A DNA stretch of 64,000 bases, taken from assembly GCA_947579605.1 (NCBI GenBank), contig OX388322.1:8990001-9054000 (forward strand). Direction: 5' to 3'. Shown here piece after piece: positions 11,839 through 24,175 of the stretch. Positions within the stretch are counted from its first letter, which is position 1, and each line of letters begins with the position of its first letter. Origin of the DNA: Athripsodes cinereus (lineage: Eukaryota; Arthropoda; Insecta; Trichoptera; Leptoceridae). The notes beneath the pieces are model-generated. The model saw nothing but the letters and a program-made list of their open reading frames with translations, made no database searches and had not been told where the DNA came from. Both the position numbers and the translations under genes were made by a program.

Positions 11839-12323
11839 GGAGTAGCAATCACAAGATTTCATATCACCTTTTTAAATGAATCCTTACGTCACTACTTGTA
11901 TAAAACTGGACAAACACCATCCCTGAGAATTATTTGGAGTAGCAATCACAAGATTTCATATCACCTTTTTAAATGAATCCTTACGTCACTACTTGTATAA
12001 AACTGGACAAACACCATCCCTGAGAATTATTTGGAGTAGCAATCACAAGATTTCATATCACCTTTTTAAATGAATCCTTACGTCACTACTTGTATAAAAC
12101 TGGACAAACACCATCCCTGAGAATTATTTGGAGTAGCAATCACAAGATTTCATATCACCTTTTTAAATGAATCCTTACGTCACTACTTGTATAAAACTGG
12201 ACAAACACCATCCCTGAGAATTATTTGGAGTAGCAATCACAAGATTTCATATCACCTTTTTAAATGAATCCTTACGTCACTACATGTATAAAACTGGACA
12301 AACATCATCCCTGAGAATTATTT
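11839..12323. repeat. tandem repeat, 97 bp x 5
   Basis: Five head-to-tail copies starting at 11839, 11936, 12033, 12130 and 12227, each beginning GGAGTAGCAATCACAAG. The first four look identical; the last differs at about two bases. It starts 34 bases after the donor of the G-alpha-s leader exon. Confidence 0.97.
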
Positions 12324-12909
12324 GAAATTTTGAATTCTATTGGAAGATGTGACACCACGATTTGTTTAAAATATGTGAAACGAAAACTCATGATTTTTAC
12401 TCAGATGATGTGCATTAACGAAATGACATACGCTTAAGTACCAAAGACAGTACCATACTTTTCCTAGCATTCTCATCTTTTATAGTTTAATAAACCTATA
12501 TCAAATACAGAACATAAAGAATTGAGAGTTGGGTTCGCTTTGTTGAAAGATGACTCATTCAACTCTGTTTATAATCATCCAATCGTCCAAGTCCACTGGT
12601 GAAATTAGCATTTTGCAATCTTTAATTTTGCCCCAGATGAATGCCCCTAAATGATGTCAATTTATCACTTATAATCCATTATATTCTACATAAACGGCCC
12701 AGCAACATCAAAAGTACTCTCGCAGAAGCAAAACTAAAGGGCACTCTTTTCAGCAATACATTTCTTATCATCTGAAAAACCCAAAATTAGAAATACAATG
12801 ATTTTTCTAACGTATATAATTTTTTCATCCACATTTTCATATGACCGTTTTATTTTCTGTTTCATTTTATGTATGAGCTCAAGCTGATTAGTAATATATA
12901 ACATACTAG

Positions 12910-13170
12910 ATGTTCTTACCAGGCATCGCCAGGGTGAATTTCATAAAAAATTTCATTATGGCAACACGTGACAGCGGAACTGTCATACAAACGTCACTTT
13001 CATGCAAAAATACAATCCAAATTTCTGACTTTTCTGTTGAATTTTCCAAAAATTTTCTTTCATGCAAACCGTCTCCTGATATTTACGAACACAACCAAAA
13101 AAGAATTAGCCAATTTGGTTCAGCTGTTCTCAAGTTATGTGGGAACATACATGATCAACTCATTTTTATT
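12910..13170 (+). repeat. dispersed repeat resembling a LINE 3' region
   Basis: Contains the widespread insect repeat pattern CAATTTGGTTCAGCTGTTCT followed by TTTATTTATATAGAT. An ORF is open through part of it, but the sequence is repeat-like. The exact family is uncertain. Confidence 0.4.
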
Positions 13171-13345
13171 TATATAGATTCTTCTTCTTTCTGTGCCATG
13201 TCAGGTTCCCCCGACATTGGCGATCACTCCAGCGAAAACCTCCCTGTCCTCTGCTGCTCTGAACAGGTCATCCACTGTCCGGATTCCGGTCCACTCTCTA
13301 ATGTTGCGCAGCCAGGACATCTGCCTTCTGCCAACTCCCCGTAGA
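13171..13345 (-). mobile_element. RTE-type LINE 3' end, truncated
   Basis: The minus strand reads RQMSWLRNIREWTG, then IRTVDDLFRAAEDRE and VIANVGGT-stop: the characteristic end of RTE reverse transcriptases, followed by a GAAAGAAGAAGAA tail as is usual for the family. 5'-truncated, coding part still open. Confidence 0.88.
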
Positions 13346-14336
13346 TTATAGATTACGTAAAAAATTGCGGATATTTCTAAAATTTCTTGTTATTTAAACT
13401 TCGGTTTTCCTTCATCGTAATTAAATACTGTAAACCTTGGAGAAGACAGCAACTAACTGCATGTTGACATGCATTATCAAAACGTGTTGCACATGTATGT
13501 ATATTTCCTTGGTTATCTTAAATATTTCTAATGCATTGGGTATAAGTTTCACTTGTCCTAAACTCAGCTTCATTGAGGAAAATCATTAACATAATACATA
13601 TATGAGTATTTTTACTCAATTTAAATGTTTTTACAACTACGTCATGAAACTCTTTCATTATATACTGAATATAGTTTATTATTTTGACCATTGTAATATT
13701 TTTATGCATGTGAATTAGCTTATAAATAAGGCAAAGTCACAAATTTTCAACCTTGTTTTATTAATTTTATGTCAGTACAAATAAATTTAATATGTCCAAT
13801 GTTTTGCGAATAGGTAAATCAATCAATTTTGGACACAGCATCATTAAAATTTTAATATTTTTGTCAATAAATAAGACCCATATGCTTTTTGTCCAATACA
13901 TATTCGAGGAATGAAACTTTGGATAGTATTTATTATTTTTTCTGTAAACATAAACATACATATAAACGAACCCATTTGAATGTCAGTGTGTAAGTATTCA
14001 GCGTGTTACCTGCATATTATTCTGCATCTGATTCCATGAGTCAATTGTTACACCAAATTACCATAAATTAAATATCAAAGTAATTTCAGCAAATATTTAC
14101 CACTAGTTATGTATGGTTATTGAGGAAATTATTCAGAATATTCAACGTAGAGACATTCTCTGTTAGTCTTTTCTGGTGTGTCATTGAATTAGTTTTCATT
14201 ATCTTTTTGCTCTGTAAATAATTACCTACAAGGCGCATTATGGGTTAGTTGAGTGATAGATGGATTTATCATTTTAAGAACTACACTAAAAATATTTCAA
14301 AATAAAGCATATATTGGTTATCATTTATTCATCAGT

Positions 14337-14475
14337 TCCATGGAGTTGCCGCCAAAGAATAAGACTCGCACTCCTCTCTGTAAGAGTGTCCTGTAAAAAT
14401 CAGATATTTGTAGAACATTATGAATAAGACATTTAACATCTTCAATTTGGCGATGAGGTATCTCACCCATCCTGA
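14337..14475 (+). mobile_element. partial SINE copy
   Basis: Sense-orientation fragment: TGGAGTTGCCGCCAAAGAAT, TGTCCTGTAAAAATCAGAT, GGCGATGAGGTATCTCACCC, CATCCTGAA. It matches the SINE family in reverse of the 23979-24175 copy. Followed by a short (GA)n tract. Confidence 0.6.
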
Positions 14476-14760
14476 AGGTAGAGAGAGAGAGAGAGTATGA
14501 GTGTTTCCAATGTTTACGAATTGGTCTTGACTGGTACAAAGCATGCTTTATTCTAGGAACATTCACCGATTTTCGCCACACGCATTATGTCTCCCATACT
14601 GAAAGGTATAATTAAATATAATATTTATTTCTTCATTGCTATGTAACTATATAAAAATGTCCATAACAAAAAAATTCACAGATATTTAGTTTAACCATTC
14701 CATTTTATAAAATATGTGACAAATCTTGTCCCATACGGTATAAAAAAATAAGGTATAAAA

Positions 14761-15874
14761 CTCTATCCTACGTTTTGAATGTTTTTTAAGTATTCTACAA
14801 TGCACATCCGTTACTTGATTATTAAAATCGCGATCGATTTCGGTAAACCGTTGACCAGCGATATAATAGTGACTAATATTTTTGTTAAAACATTAATAGT
14901 TTATATAGTTACATAGTAGGGCCAATTCTGAATCTTAATGAACTAACTAAAAAGTTGATTAATATTAGGTATTATATAGTATTTAGCATTAGTAATGAAC
15001 TATAAACAACTATAAACTCGAGAACCAACAAAGGCAAACGGTAAAATCTATGGGACAAACTAATATTAGTCAGTGATGCCGCAATACAAAATGTTTTTCA
15101 CGTTCCGATTTACACTTCTGGCAACAATTTAATAGTTGTCGCGCGTGAAAATTGTGAAATGTCATATTTTGGCGTTCGTATTTGCGTCGGTGGTGGTGTA
15201 ATTTTACAATTTATACATGCTAAGAGTTGCCCTAAAAATATAAATTTTTACTTTTAATGGAAAAAACAACTTAACACTTCCAAAATATAGCAATATTCTG
15301 CGGTAAAATGACAGCAACTAATAATATTCGCACATTAAAAGTCGCCAATAAAATTCTGCCAAATCCAACTTATTTTAGTCGTCGGCTGTCAACTAAAATT
15401 TCATTCTGAATATGAAATCCGTATATTCTCGAAATTTATAGTTGTACTAAGGTGTCAAAATGAACTAATGAACTAAATTAGTATGGAAAACTGTGAATAC
15501 GAATTAGAACTAATTATCATGACTCGACTATCTTCTCACACTTAGTTGACTTAGTTAGTGCAACTAAACTATTTTATGATTCAGAATTGGCCATAGTAAT
15601 GAAGTTTTAACAAAAATATTAGTCAGTATTATATCGCTCGTCAATGGTATAGGTTTACCGAAATTTATTTTTGTAAATTTTTGTTTTTAGTGATTTTTAT
15701 GATTTATAGCGCCTGACATGCCATACGATTATATAAATATATATATACCGAAATTGATCGCGATCTAAATAATCAAGTAAGGGATGTGCATTGTAGAATA
15801 CTTAAAAAAACATTCAAAATGTCTCGTAACTGTTACATAGTTAATCCTTCTAAAATAACCTCTATCCTACGTTT
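14761..15874. mobile_element. inverted-repeat element with a second element nested inside
   Basis: Left arm (about 14773-14904) and right arm (about 15604-15825) are inverted copies, sharing ATTCTACAATGCACATCC, TCGCGATC and ACTAATATTTTTGTTAAAAC. The block is bounded by a direct repeat CTCTATCCTACGTTT at 14761-14775 and 15860-15874. The space between the arms is filled by the element at 14919-15592. Confidence 0.7.
14919..15592. mobile_element. nested MITE with inverted ends and ATAGTA target duplication
   Basis: Starts GGGCCAATTCTGAATC and ends GATTCAGAATTGGCC, inverted copies of each other. ATAGTA directly flanks both sides (14913-14918 and 15593-15598). It is 674 bp and has no ORF. It interrupts the outer element. 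Confidence 0.82.
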
Positions 15875-16142
15875 AATTAACTAAAGTTAGGATTTATAAT
15901 TTTTACATAACAGATGTTCATTGGTGATATCTAATCACAAATAAGTTTACTTAAAAATTATTATTTAATTGATTTAATATGAATAATAAATATTTTTTAA
16001 TGTCCAATTTCTCTTTATAAATTGGTATGCGGAAACTAGTATGTCTCCTTTATTTATTTATAAACTTTATATTATAAAAATAATATAAGTTGTTTATGAG
16101 TTTTACTGATACTTTGTATTTTTAATTTTTATTGCATATTAG

Positions 16143-16200
16143 TAATAGGGTTGCTTGGAAGAAATCACATTTTTATAATGAACTCACCCTCTGTTTTTGC
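16143..16200 (+). repeat. LINE 3' tail fragment
   Basis: GGGTTGCTTGGAAGAAATCAC, then ATAATGAACTCACCC: a degenerate copy of the TTGGAAGAGAT...GCGATAAAC(T/C)CGCC tail seen at 32208 and 53582. Confidence 0.4.
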
Positions 16201-16539
16201 TTTGAGAAGGAAAGGAGATGCCGCCCGTGAGAGGAATCAATGAATATGTCGAGTGTAGTATGTGACATATGATAGACTTAATATATAATAGATATACATG
16301 TGTCTATGTAATAAGTAAGAGAGATGTCGTATGTACATATGAGATTAATACTGCATCCGCACTAAGGTGTAAGGTGACATATGTCAACTAATGGCTATTT
16401 ATAAATATTTTTCATATCCTAAAATATCCAAACTAAAACAACACCAACACTATGAGAATATAATTATAATATCTAAGTACCTGATCATAATTTAATAAAT
16501 ATTTGAGTCCATTATTATCTATCTACTACTACTACTACA

Positions 16540-16650
16540 TAACATCACAACATCTCTCACACGTGCGGTAACCAGCACTCTTACTGCATGTAATAAATAT
16601 ACAAGTCATCCTATCTGTGTCATTTAGGATGGGTGGACTACCTCATCCTG
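16540..16650 (-). mobile_element. degenerate SINE fragment
   Basis: TACTACTACATAACATCACA, GCATGTAATAAATATACAAG, TGTCATTTAGGATGGGTGG, CCTCATCC. Matches the family end with a TAGTAG-type tail. A further piece (ACACCTGCTTTTTACAAAGC) lies at 17223, so the copy may be interrupted. Confidence 0.5.
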
Positions 16651-16993
16651 TATCAAAAATGCTAAATGTTTTATGTACGTGATATATATAAATTTAGTAA
16701 TAATAAATTTTATATGAAATGTTTGGTCAGCAACGCCAGCTCGGTAACTAAATATTACATATATAAAATGTTTTGCTAAAAATAAACTAACATCTTTTCA
16801 GCAGTAATTGCTTACAACAACTTTTATCAGTGTTAAGCCAATGTAATGTACCTACCTGTCTTAGTCTTGATTACAACTTAATACCACATAATATACATAT
16901 ATACTTATTGATAATACATTTAATTACTTTTACATTTATTCATTCACCCTTTAGCGCTCGTGTCAGATTCACAAGATTAGACTCGTATACGAG

Positions 16994-17155
16994 TGGCTGT
17001 GTTCACACTTACCGAACTAACGGTACGAACAAGTGTTCTGTGTCTCTTTTCTTCTCTTTGACTATATAGAAATTAAATAAAGATTTTTTTTTTCTTATTT
17101 AATTTCTATGTCAACGGAGAGGTAGAACCCTTCATGCAGTGTGGAAACGCCTATT
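16994..17155. mobile_element. short MITE-like element
   Basis: Starts GTGGCTGTGTTCACACTTAC and ends in GTGTGGAAACGCC. The centre is a hairpin: AGAAATTAAATAAAG and CTTATTTAATTTCT. A related sequence occurs at 43420-43552. Confidence 0.45.
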
Positions 17156-17379
17156 CAAGACAGATGTCTTACTTAACTCATGGCTGAATTTAACATGTTA
17201 TTTCTCTTCTAAATTTTTTTAGAACACCTGCTTTTTACAAAGCACTCGAAAACTTTTACGGAAAACAATATGTTATCTACTTTATTCTAGGTACTCACCA
17301 ACATGTTTTTAACTTATAGTTTTTATTAACATTAAACCAGCTGTAATTAAAGTAGTAGTAGTACGTATAGAATTGGTTG

Positions 17380-17430
17380 GGTTAGTTGGAAGTGATTGCG
17401 CCTTTGCAATAAACTCACCCTGTGTTCATT
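17380..17430 (+). repeat. LINE 3' tail fragment
   Basis: GTTAGTTGGAAGTGATTGCG then GCAATAAACTCACCCTGTG, the same tail as at 32208-32328. Confidence 0.45.
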
Positions 17431-17529
17431 GATTTATCTAATATGAATGTACTTTTTTTATGAAATTTTTTGCAATCAATGCGCACTAAAGAATTGATAA
17501 ATAAATAAGCGCATGGAAGTTTGAAGGGT

Positions 17530-17782
17530 ATATAACATAACATAACATGCATAGACAGTTCACACAGATCGAGCTAGTCCCAAACTAAGATATGAGTCTT
17601 GTATTATGGGTACTAACACGACGATACACATATATACAATGCACTAAACACATATACATGTAACACCCAGACCCAAAACAATTTGATAAAGGTCATTCTT
17701 CACTTTGCCCTGGCCGGGAATCGAACCCGAGACCTCGTGACTCAAAGGCAAGAGCGTTACCTCCGAGCCATACCGGCCGACC
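17530..17782 (-). mobile_element. tRNA-derived SINE, lepidopteran type
   Basis: Minus-strand head (17782-17711) has tRNA-like A and B boxes: GGTATGGCTCGGAGGTAACG and GGGTTCGATTCCC. The body continues with GGGTGTTACATGTATATGTG, GTACCCATAATACAAGAC and GGGACTAGCTCGATCTGTG. This body is, from general knowledge, widespread in moth and butterfly genomes. Confidence 0.82.
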
Positions 17783-20700
17783 ATATCTCTCATCAAATCT
17801 TCTACTTTATCCACAGTTATATGTTTTTGATTATGACATCAAGTTCTTTGACCAAATGGAAACTGGTGCAATTATAATTAACATCCAACAATCAAATTAA
17901 CATGAATAATAGATTTGGGAAATATTTTATTTGGAAATAGTAGAGCTATAGATCACTTTCATTAATTGTATTTAAAAAGTAATACGTAGATTTATGTGAT
18001 GAAACTAATCTGAAGATAGAAATTCCAACAATTAATAGCTTCAATTATAACAACACTATGTGAGTGAAGTGATTATCCATGATTTGCAACTTTGTTGTTT
18101 TATATAATGCCTATTTTCCATGTTTGACTATTTCCTCTCAATAAATACCTTGTCTAAATACTCCATTCAGAGTGTTGTTTTTTTTATATAAAGAAGAAAT
18201 ATGCATGTTCTTTACATCTAGTGAATTCACTGACTACTCCACTTTTGGGAAGTGCTGTGATACTTGAAATTATATCTGACACTTCATAAAAATATGAAGT
18301 ATTTAGTTAGTTGGTTTGGTAATGCGTTTAAAAGTGATAGATATATACATATATATTTTATTGTAAAAGGTTTGTTGTTTATGCATTTACTCAAGCGGAC
18401 TGTGGTGAGCTGTTAACTGATCGTGTAAATACGACACCATGTTAGATCACTGCTAACTTTACTACTACTAGTAAACACATAAGTATATAGTTAGCTTAAC
18501 AAAATATCCACACATAATAATCACACAAATATATTGACTATTTGATTCTACTTATTACTCTATTCATCTCAGAATAAATAGAGATATATAATGTGTCTTA
18601 GATTTTTACAATCAGCGTTAAAGGTTCTTGTTATTTGTGTCATTTTCTTTTTCAAGGCTTCAAATTTTCCAGTCTTAGGGCCATACTGATTACTCCAGTT
18701 AGTTCCATGCCCCAAAACCTTTAAATTTTCATGCAATCATCTATAATTTCTATCCTAGTACGCACCCTGATTTGGCTTGCAGGCATAGTTTGGAGAGAGG
18801 TTGCGTTATAAGATAGTAGTATTTTTATGATAAATTTATGATTATTGTTATGATCGTGAATTATTTTTTATGGTTTTTCATCTTTTTTTTTAAATTTAAA
18901 TTGGAAATTTAAAACTCAACTTATTTTTAACTTGACATATTCAACAATTTTACTCACATCTTCATTTGTAATTTGTTGGGAAACCTGTTCTTCTGTTTGT
19001 AAATAACTAACATTTATTTGGAAATGCGTGAACCATGTGTATTTGCCATGTTCCATTCTAACTATTTACATTCAACAAGAAAGTGCAATAGAAATTTTAA
19101 TTCATCTACACAGATTACATATAATTAGTTTATTTACGATCCTGCTATCAATTTTGGGATTATGTATATAAAATCACTAATTTGTAATATCAAAGGAATG
19201 TGTCTTTCAATAGATTGATGTATAGAACTGTATTAAGTTTATTTTGTCTAATAGATATTGTGTTGTTGTATATTATTTGTTTCTATGTTTTATGTCAAGT
19301 TACTGTATAGGCGTGTTTAATAATAGAATGTTTGTTTGTGATAATTAATTGTTCAGGTTTGCCCGCTACGCTATTAATAGATATATATATATATTGTGTC
19401 TACTGTTTTGTATACATTCTTATTAGGTATTGTTTACTATTACTAACGTTGCAGCCTTAAGAAGCCTTTGTTTTTATTAAATAATCTGTCTGAGTCTGAC
19501 ACCCGTAACTGTATGAATACATTTAGGATTATTTTTTGTCTTAGAATAGATTATATTTTAAGTCGGAAAAGGAGAATAGGGAACTTAAAGTCTTACAAGC
19601 ATTCCTGTTAGTCTCTTCCATTTCCATTATTAATGTCGATATAATCAGTATTAAAATATATGTAAACAAAATACATAGAAGAGGTGACTTTATTGATGAA
19701 AAATCGTAGATGCTCGTTTCCATCCTATATTCCTGAAAACAATGTTGTGTTGAATGTGTTAGAGAAGAACAGTTGTAGTAGTATCTTAAATAAATTTGTT
19801 GGTCTATGGTTTTACGTGTCTATGGTTTTACATGCAGCTTTTAAAGAAGAATATTTACTTCATCATTTCAGTGATGTCCTGTAAAAGATATGGACTTGAT
19901 ATATTTTTAAATTGAGATATGCTAAGCTTACTAAATGTATTTTTTTATAGTGGATCACTAAAGTTTTTAACATGCATCTAATCCACAGACTCCTGCACTT
20001 AAGAAAAATGATGATTCTGAATGATTTTGCTTTGGCATCATTGCTGACACTTTAATACTGTAAATTAATTGAAATCAGATAAAAATGCATAGCCACAATT
20101 TTTTATCATATACAATCGTTCTAGTATTCCTAATCTAACTTCCAATGGATAAATAAATGTTAAACCGTATAATCTTACATTTTACAATAATGACTAACAC
20201 CTCATGTAAACAAATAATGCACGCTGTAATTATATCCCAATATATTTAGTAGACCAGCCTAAATATAGTACATGCATATTATTATGTATATAGGTTCAAC
20301 ACACATGTGCAAACTTTATTAAAATAATTATATATATATACAATAAAGTGATGCTGACAACTTTTCATTTGCTAATTACAACTTAGTACAGTTAATTTGC
20401 CATCACTATATTTCATCTATGGTAAACCTTTTCTTTTAAACATAGGCTGAAATTCTATTAGATTAGAAGCTTGATGGTAGTTTCGGACTTAAATTGATAG
20501 ATTTCATGTTTAATCTTTCCATTGGCAATCTACTACACCTTCACTATACAAGTATTTTATTAGTATACTTACTGTGAGGGAGTTGAGGGTGTATTTGAGT
20601 ATATTTCAGACTAAATGATCGGGAAGTAAAATTGAACAATTTCTTATTGTAATATTGTTGCATTTTTTTGACACCACAGTTAACCAACACTAATAATGAG

Positions 20701-20920
20701 AAGTTATGAACTCTTTTCTGTTCTTCCGCATTTATTCTATGTTCATAGTTTGAGATTTATGAAATTAAACACATCATGGGCCACAGGTTGTGCATTTGTG
20801 GTGTAGTTGCTTGATTATAGAAATAGTTGACATCATTTTAGTATTATAATAAATTGTCAGAACAATCAATCACTTAAACTTCTTTTAAACACAATGTATC
20901 CTTCAAATTATAAGAATATT

Positions 20921-21988
20921 GGGTTATTCCGTGTCAAATCATCACACTGATTCAGACTTGATGTCTCAGATTTTCATGATTTTTTTTATACAGCAATATA
21001 TCATAGACCCTATGAAAAAATACCAAATTTCAGCTATGTAGCACAATTATTTTTGAAGTTATTAATTTTTAAAGTTTTCAATTTTTATGAAAAAATCTCA
21101 TGTCTTGGCACCTTTGGATGGCTATAGACTGGCAACCAGTGATGATATAAACCTGGGAGAGGTCTCGTTTTAAAGCTGTTGAATGGGGCTTTAATCTGAT
21201 GTGCCACAGGATAGGGGTCACGGTTTGAAAAAAAATTTAAATATTTAAATTAAATTTTAAAAATTAAATATTTCAAAAAGTGACATTTTTAAAAATTCCA
21301 AAAAATTGACAAAAATAGTTTGTAATGTATTGATACATATGCCAAAATTCTATTATGGGATCTCAATGGGATCAGGAGATACAGGGCTTCAGAAATACAC
21401 GCATCGTAAAATACACGCAATTTCACGATGCAGGTTTATATCATCATTGGTTGCCAGTCTATAGGCATCCAAAGGTGTCAAAACACGCAATATCACGATG
21501 CATGCATTTCTGAAGCCCTGTATCTCCTGATCCCATTGAGATCCCATAATAGAATTTTGGCATATATATCAATACATTACAAACTATTTTTGACAATTTT
21601 TTGGAATTTTTAAAATTGTCACTTTTTGAAAAATTTAATTTTTAAAATTTAATTTTAAAATTTAAATTTTTTTTCAAACCGTGACCCCTATCCTGTGGCA
21701 CATCAGATTAAAGCCCCATTCAACAGCTTTAAAACGAGATCTCTCCCAGGTTTATATCATCACTGGTTGCCAGTCTATAGCCATCCAAAGGTGCCAAGAC
21801 ATGAGATTTTTTCATTAAAATTGAAAACTTTAAAAATTAATAACTTCAAAATAATTGTGATACATAGCTGAAATTTGGTATTTTTTCATAGGTCTATGAT
21901 ATATTGCTGCATAAAAAAAATCATGAAAATCTGAGACATCAAGTCTGAAAATCTCCCAAAATTGTGTTGAATTGACACGGAATGACCC
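20921..21988. mobile_element. 1.07-kb foldback (long inverted repeat) element
   Basis: Left end GGGTTATTCCGTGTCAA and right end TTGACACGGAATGACCC are inverted. The arms stay nearly identical for about 500 bp each to a centre near 21460 (for example AACCGTGACCCCTATCCTGT on the right against its complement on the left). TATT flanks both sides (20917-20920, 21989-21992). Near the centre a piece of the arm (TCATCATTGGTTGCCAGTC) is duplicated. It has no ORF. Confidence 0.92.
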
Positions 21989-22189
21989 TATTCTTTATAG
22001 TTAGATAGATCTTTCCTAACAACTTAATGTTTTAAAAATCTAACATCAATATGGGGAAAAAACTCTGTACAAAATGACTGATATGACTTCCTCAATATCT
22101 CTTTGAACGATTTGATTCCCTTTCATACCATATTCTATCGTTAAGGTCCCAAAGTAATCGGCTCCTTGAAATCTCTTCTCATAGTACAT

Positions 22190-22345
22190 TTTTTTACTCA
22201 TCATCTTTCATCATTCACTATCGGAAACTGGAACAAGCTCCCCAATTATATTCAGTTTTCTTCATCTATTGGTGCATTCAAATACAAAGTGAAATCCGGT
22301 CACCGTCAACCCCTCACAAACGACCCACAAATCTTAGATAGTAGA
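22190..22345 (+). mobile_element. LINE reverse-transcriptase C-terminal remnant
   Basis: The plus strand reads SSFTIGNWNKLPNYI, then FSSSIGAFKYKVKS, matching the LWNxLP...SLxxFKxxLK end of CR1/L2/jockey-like elements. Short and without the catalytic domain. Confidence 0.65.
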
Positions 22346-22436
22346 TAGTTTTATGTACTTATTTATTTATTTATTCTTTACCATACATTAATTACTACAA
22401 TTTACATACAATTTTATAGAAAAGTGCATTAAAATA

Positions 22437-22502
22437 AGATATTACTAATATACAGAGGGCAAGTTTATCGCTTTACAGTTTATCTCTTCCAACTAACCCA
22501 AA
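22437..22502 (-). repeat. LINE 3' tail fragment
   Basis: The minus strand reads GGGTTAGTTGGAAGAGATAA and then GCGATAAACTTGCCC, a good copy of the repeated tail. Confidence 0.55.
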
Positions 22503-23725
22503 AAAACAGCCAAAAAGTCATGTTGTGTAATAAAAATAAAATATCAAAAAAGTCATACTATACAAGAGATTTTCTTTCTTCACTGTGTTTGTCATTAGAA
22601 ATGTTGAAATCAAATTAAGGAAGGAGACAATAGTCTGATAGTAGAATTACTTTCAATCAGGAAATACCAAGTTTTTATCCCAGTGCAGACATTATTTCTC
22701 CCTGAAATTACATAATATAAGCATGTTGATTATGGTGAGAGTGTTGGGGGGTGTATATGGGTTATAAAAAAACAGATTATTTTTAAATAATTAGGATTTA
22801 TTGAGTGTTAAAAGATGATTAGGTAAATGAAAACTACTTAGTTGTGTAAATTACAGTTCTTCCTTTAAATAAAAATAAGAGTTGTGATTATTATTATTTT
22901 ACAACCAGAAATCCCACAGTTAATTAAATGAAAATAATTGAATAAGATATTTATATATTATAAAACCTTATTTAATTAATTCAGCGTTGTTAAATAAAAG
23001 TGTGTTTTAATGTCAGATGATTGCTATTCATGCAATGCAATCATAGACCTACCTATTATATTATAATGTTTAGTATTGCCATGTCTGTAATAATATTTAG
23101 CCCTCCTTGGGTTTTTCTTTCTCACTTCATTTATTATTCCGGTGTTTATTGTTGTCTATGTGTTGTTTTCGTGGAAAGTCCAATACCAGATTTATCCACA
23201 TTTTTCATTGATTGCACTTGGATGTTTAGGTCAGTCTTCTATCGGGATCGAAGTGAATCACACTGTTCATTCACATCAAGACGATGTCTGGATACACGTG
23301 TTGTGGTGTTTTACCTTGAATTTCATTGTTTTTATTAGTTTATTTTTTAAACATAATATTGCTTATACAAATAGAGTGTTTTTCATTTGGTGATTCATGA
23401 TTTTAAGTTTATTATTCTACCACATGTAAACAGCTTTGAGACTTATTATCTGACTCTTTTGCTATTCACGCTGTTGTGTTTTGTTGTATTACTTACTTTT
23501 TCTGCGAATATATACATAATTAATTAATTGATTTACAATGATGAGTTTGTATCCAACGAAACAAGATGTAAATAATATGTAAGTTTTTTTGTTTACATTT
23601 TTGAGATTGCAGTATGTACCTGTTTGGTTGATTCTGTATAATTTAAAAAATTGTTTGTTGTATATTACTCACTATACGGTGAGTTTGCAAGTAATACATT
23701 AAGTTATTTCTTCATTCATATCGTC

Positions 23726-23785
23726 ACGGCATTTTCCACGAGTGATAAACATACAAGTTATCCTCTCCATGCCAATAAAAGTCAA
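23726..23785 (-). repeat. SINE fragment
   Basis: CGTCACGGCATTTTCCACGA, GATAAACATACAAGTTATCC, TCTCCATGCCAATAAAAG, recognisable from the SINE family. Confidence 0.5.
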
Positions 23786-23921
23786 AACATTAGTGATTTT
23801 TTTTCACTTCAGTTTCATACAACACATGAGTATTTCCTGTATTAGGAATGAATCAGATCCGAATCCAGAAATAAATTTCAAGCACTCTTCTATTCCATCA
23901 CGCAGTTAGATACACAATATA

Positions 23922-23975
23922 GGGCCCTTGAGATGTGTCATGAGTAGGTAAATGACGCTTTAAAAATTAACCATA
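23922..23975 (+). repeat. degenerate copy of the GCGCCCTTGA tail repeat
   Basis: GGGCCCTTGAGATGTGTCAT followed by AATGACGCTTTAAAAATTAA. It directly precedes a SINE copy. Confidence 0.35.
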
Positions 23976-23978
23976 TAT

Positions 23979-24175
23979 GTCACGGCATCTCCTACAAGAA
24001 GCTATAATCAACATGCCAATAATAGACATTCATGATGGGTAGTATACCTTATAGCTGAATTGTAGATGCAAAATGTCTTAAACATGATGTTTTCCGAATA
24101 CTTGCCTTTTGTAGGACATTTGAAAACTAACCGAATAGAGTGAGAGATCTATTTTTTGGCGGGGACTCCACGAGA
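23979..24175 (-). mobile_element. SINE copy, near full length
   Basis: TGTCACGGCATCTCCTACAA, CATTCATGATGGGTAGTATA, GCAAAATGTCTTAAACATG, CTTGCCTTTTGTAGGACATT, GTGAGAGATC and GGCGGGGACTCCACG in order. Confidence 0.65.

Noticed and set aside
11407..11852. Minus-strand ORFs of 92 and 104 codons
   Set aside because: They are antisense shadows of the GC-rich leader; low-complexity Pro/Leu/Ala content follows from the poly-G tract.
11839..12323. CRISPR-like array
   Set aside because: The whole 97-bp unit repeats without variable spacers, the DNA is eukaryotic, and no cas genes are present.
14321..14581. Minus-strand ORF that at first looked like part of an enzyme (GVRVLFFGGN)
   Set aside because: The DNA is a copy of the dispersed SINE family, so the open frame is accidental.
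17711..17782. tRNA gene on the minus strand
   Set aside because: A- and B-box sequences are present, but it continues into a SINE body, and a second copy with the same head occurs at 29636-29707. A cloverleaf with a proper acceptor stem was not evident.
23021..23338. 105-codon ORF with hydrophobic stretches
   Set aside because: First codon is not ATG and no recognisable motif; consistent with chance in AT-rich intron DNA.
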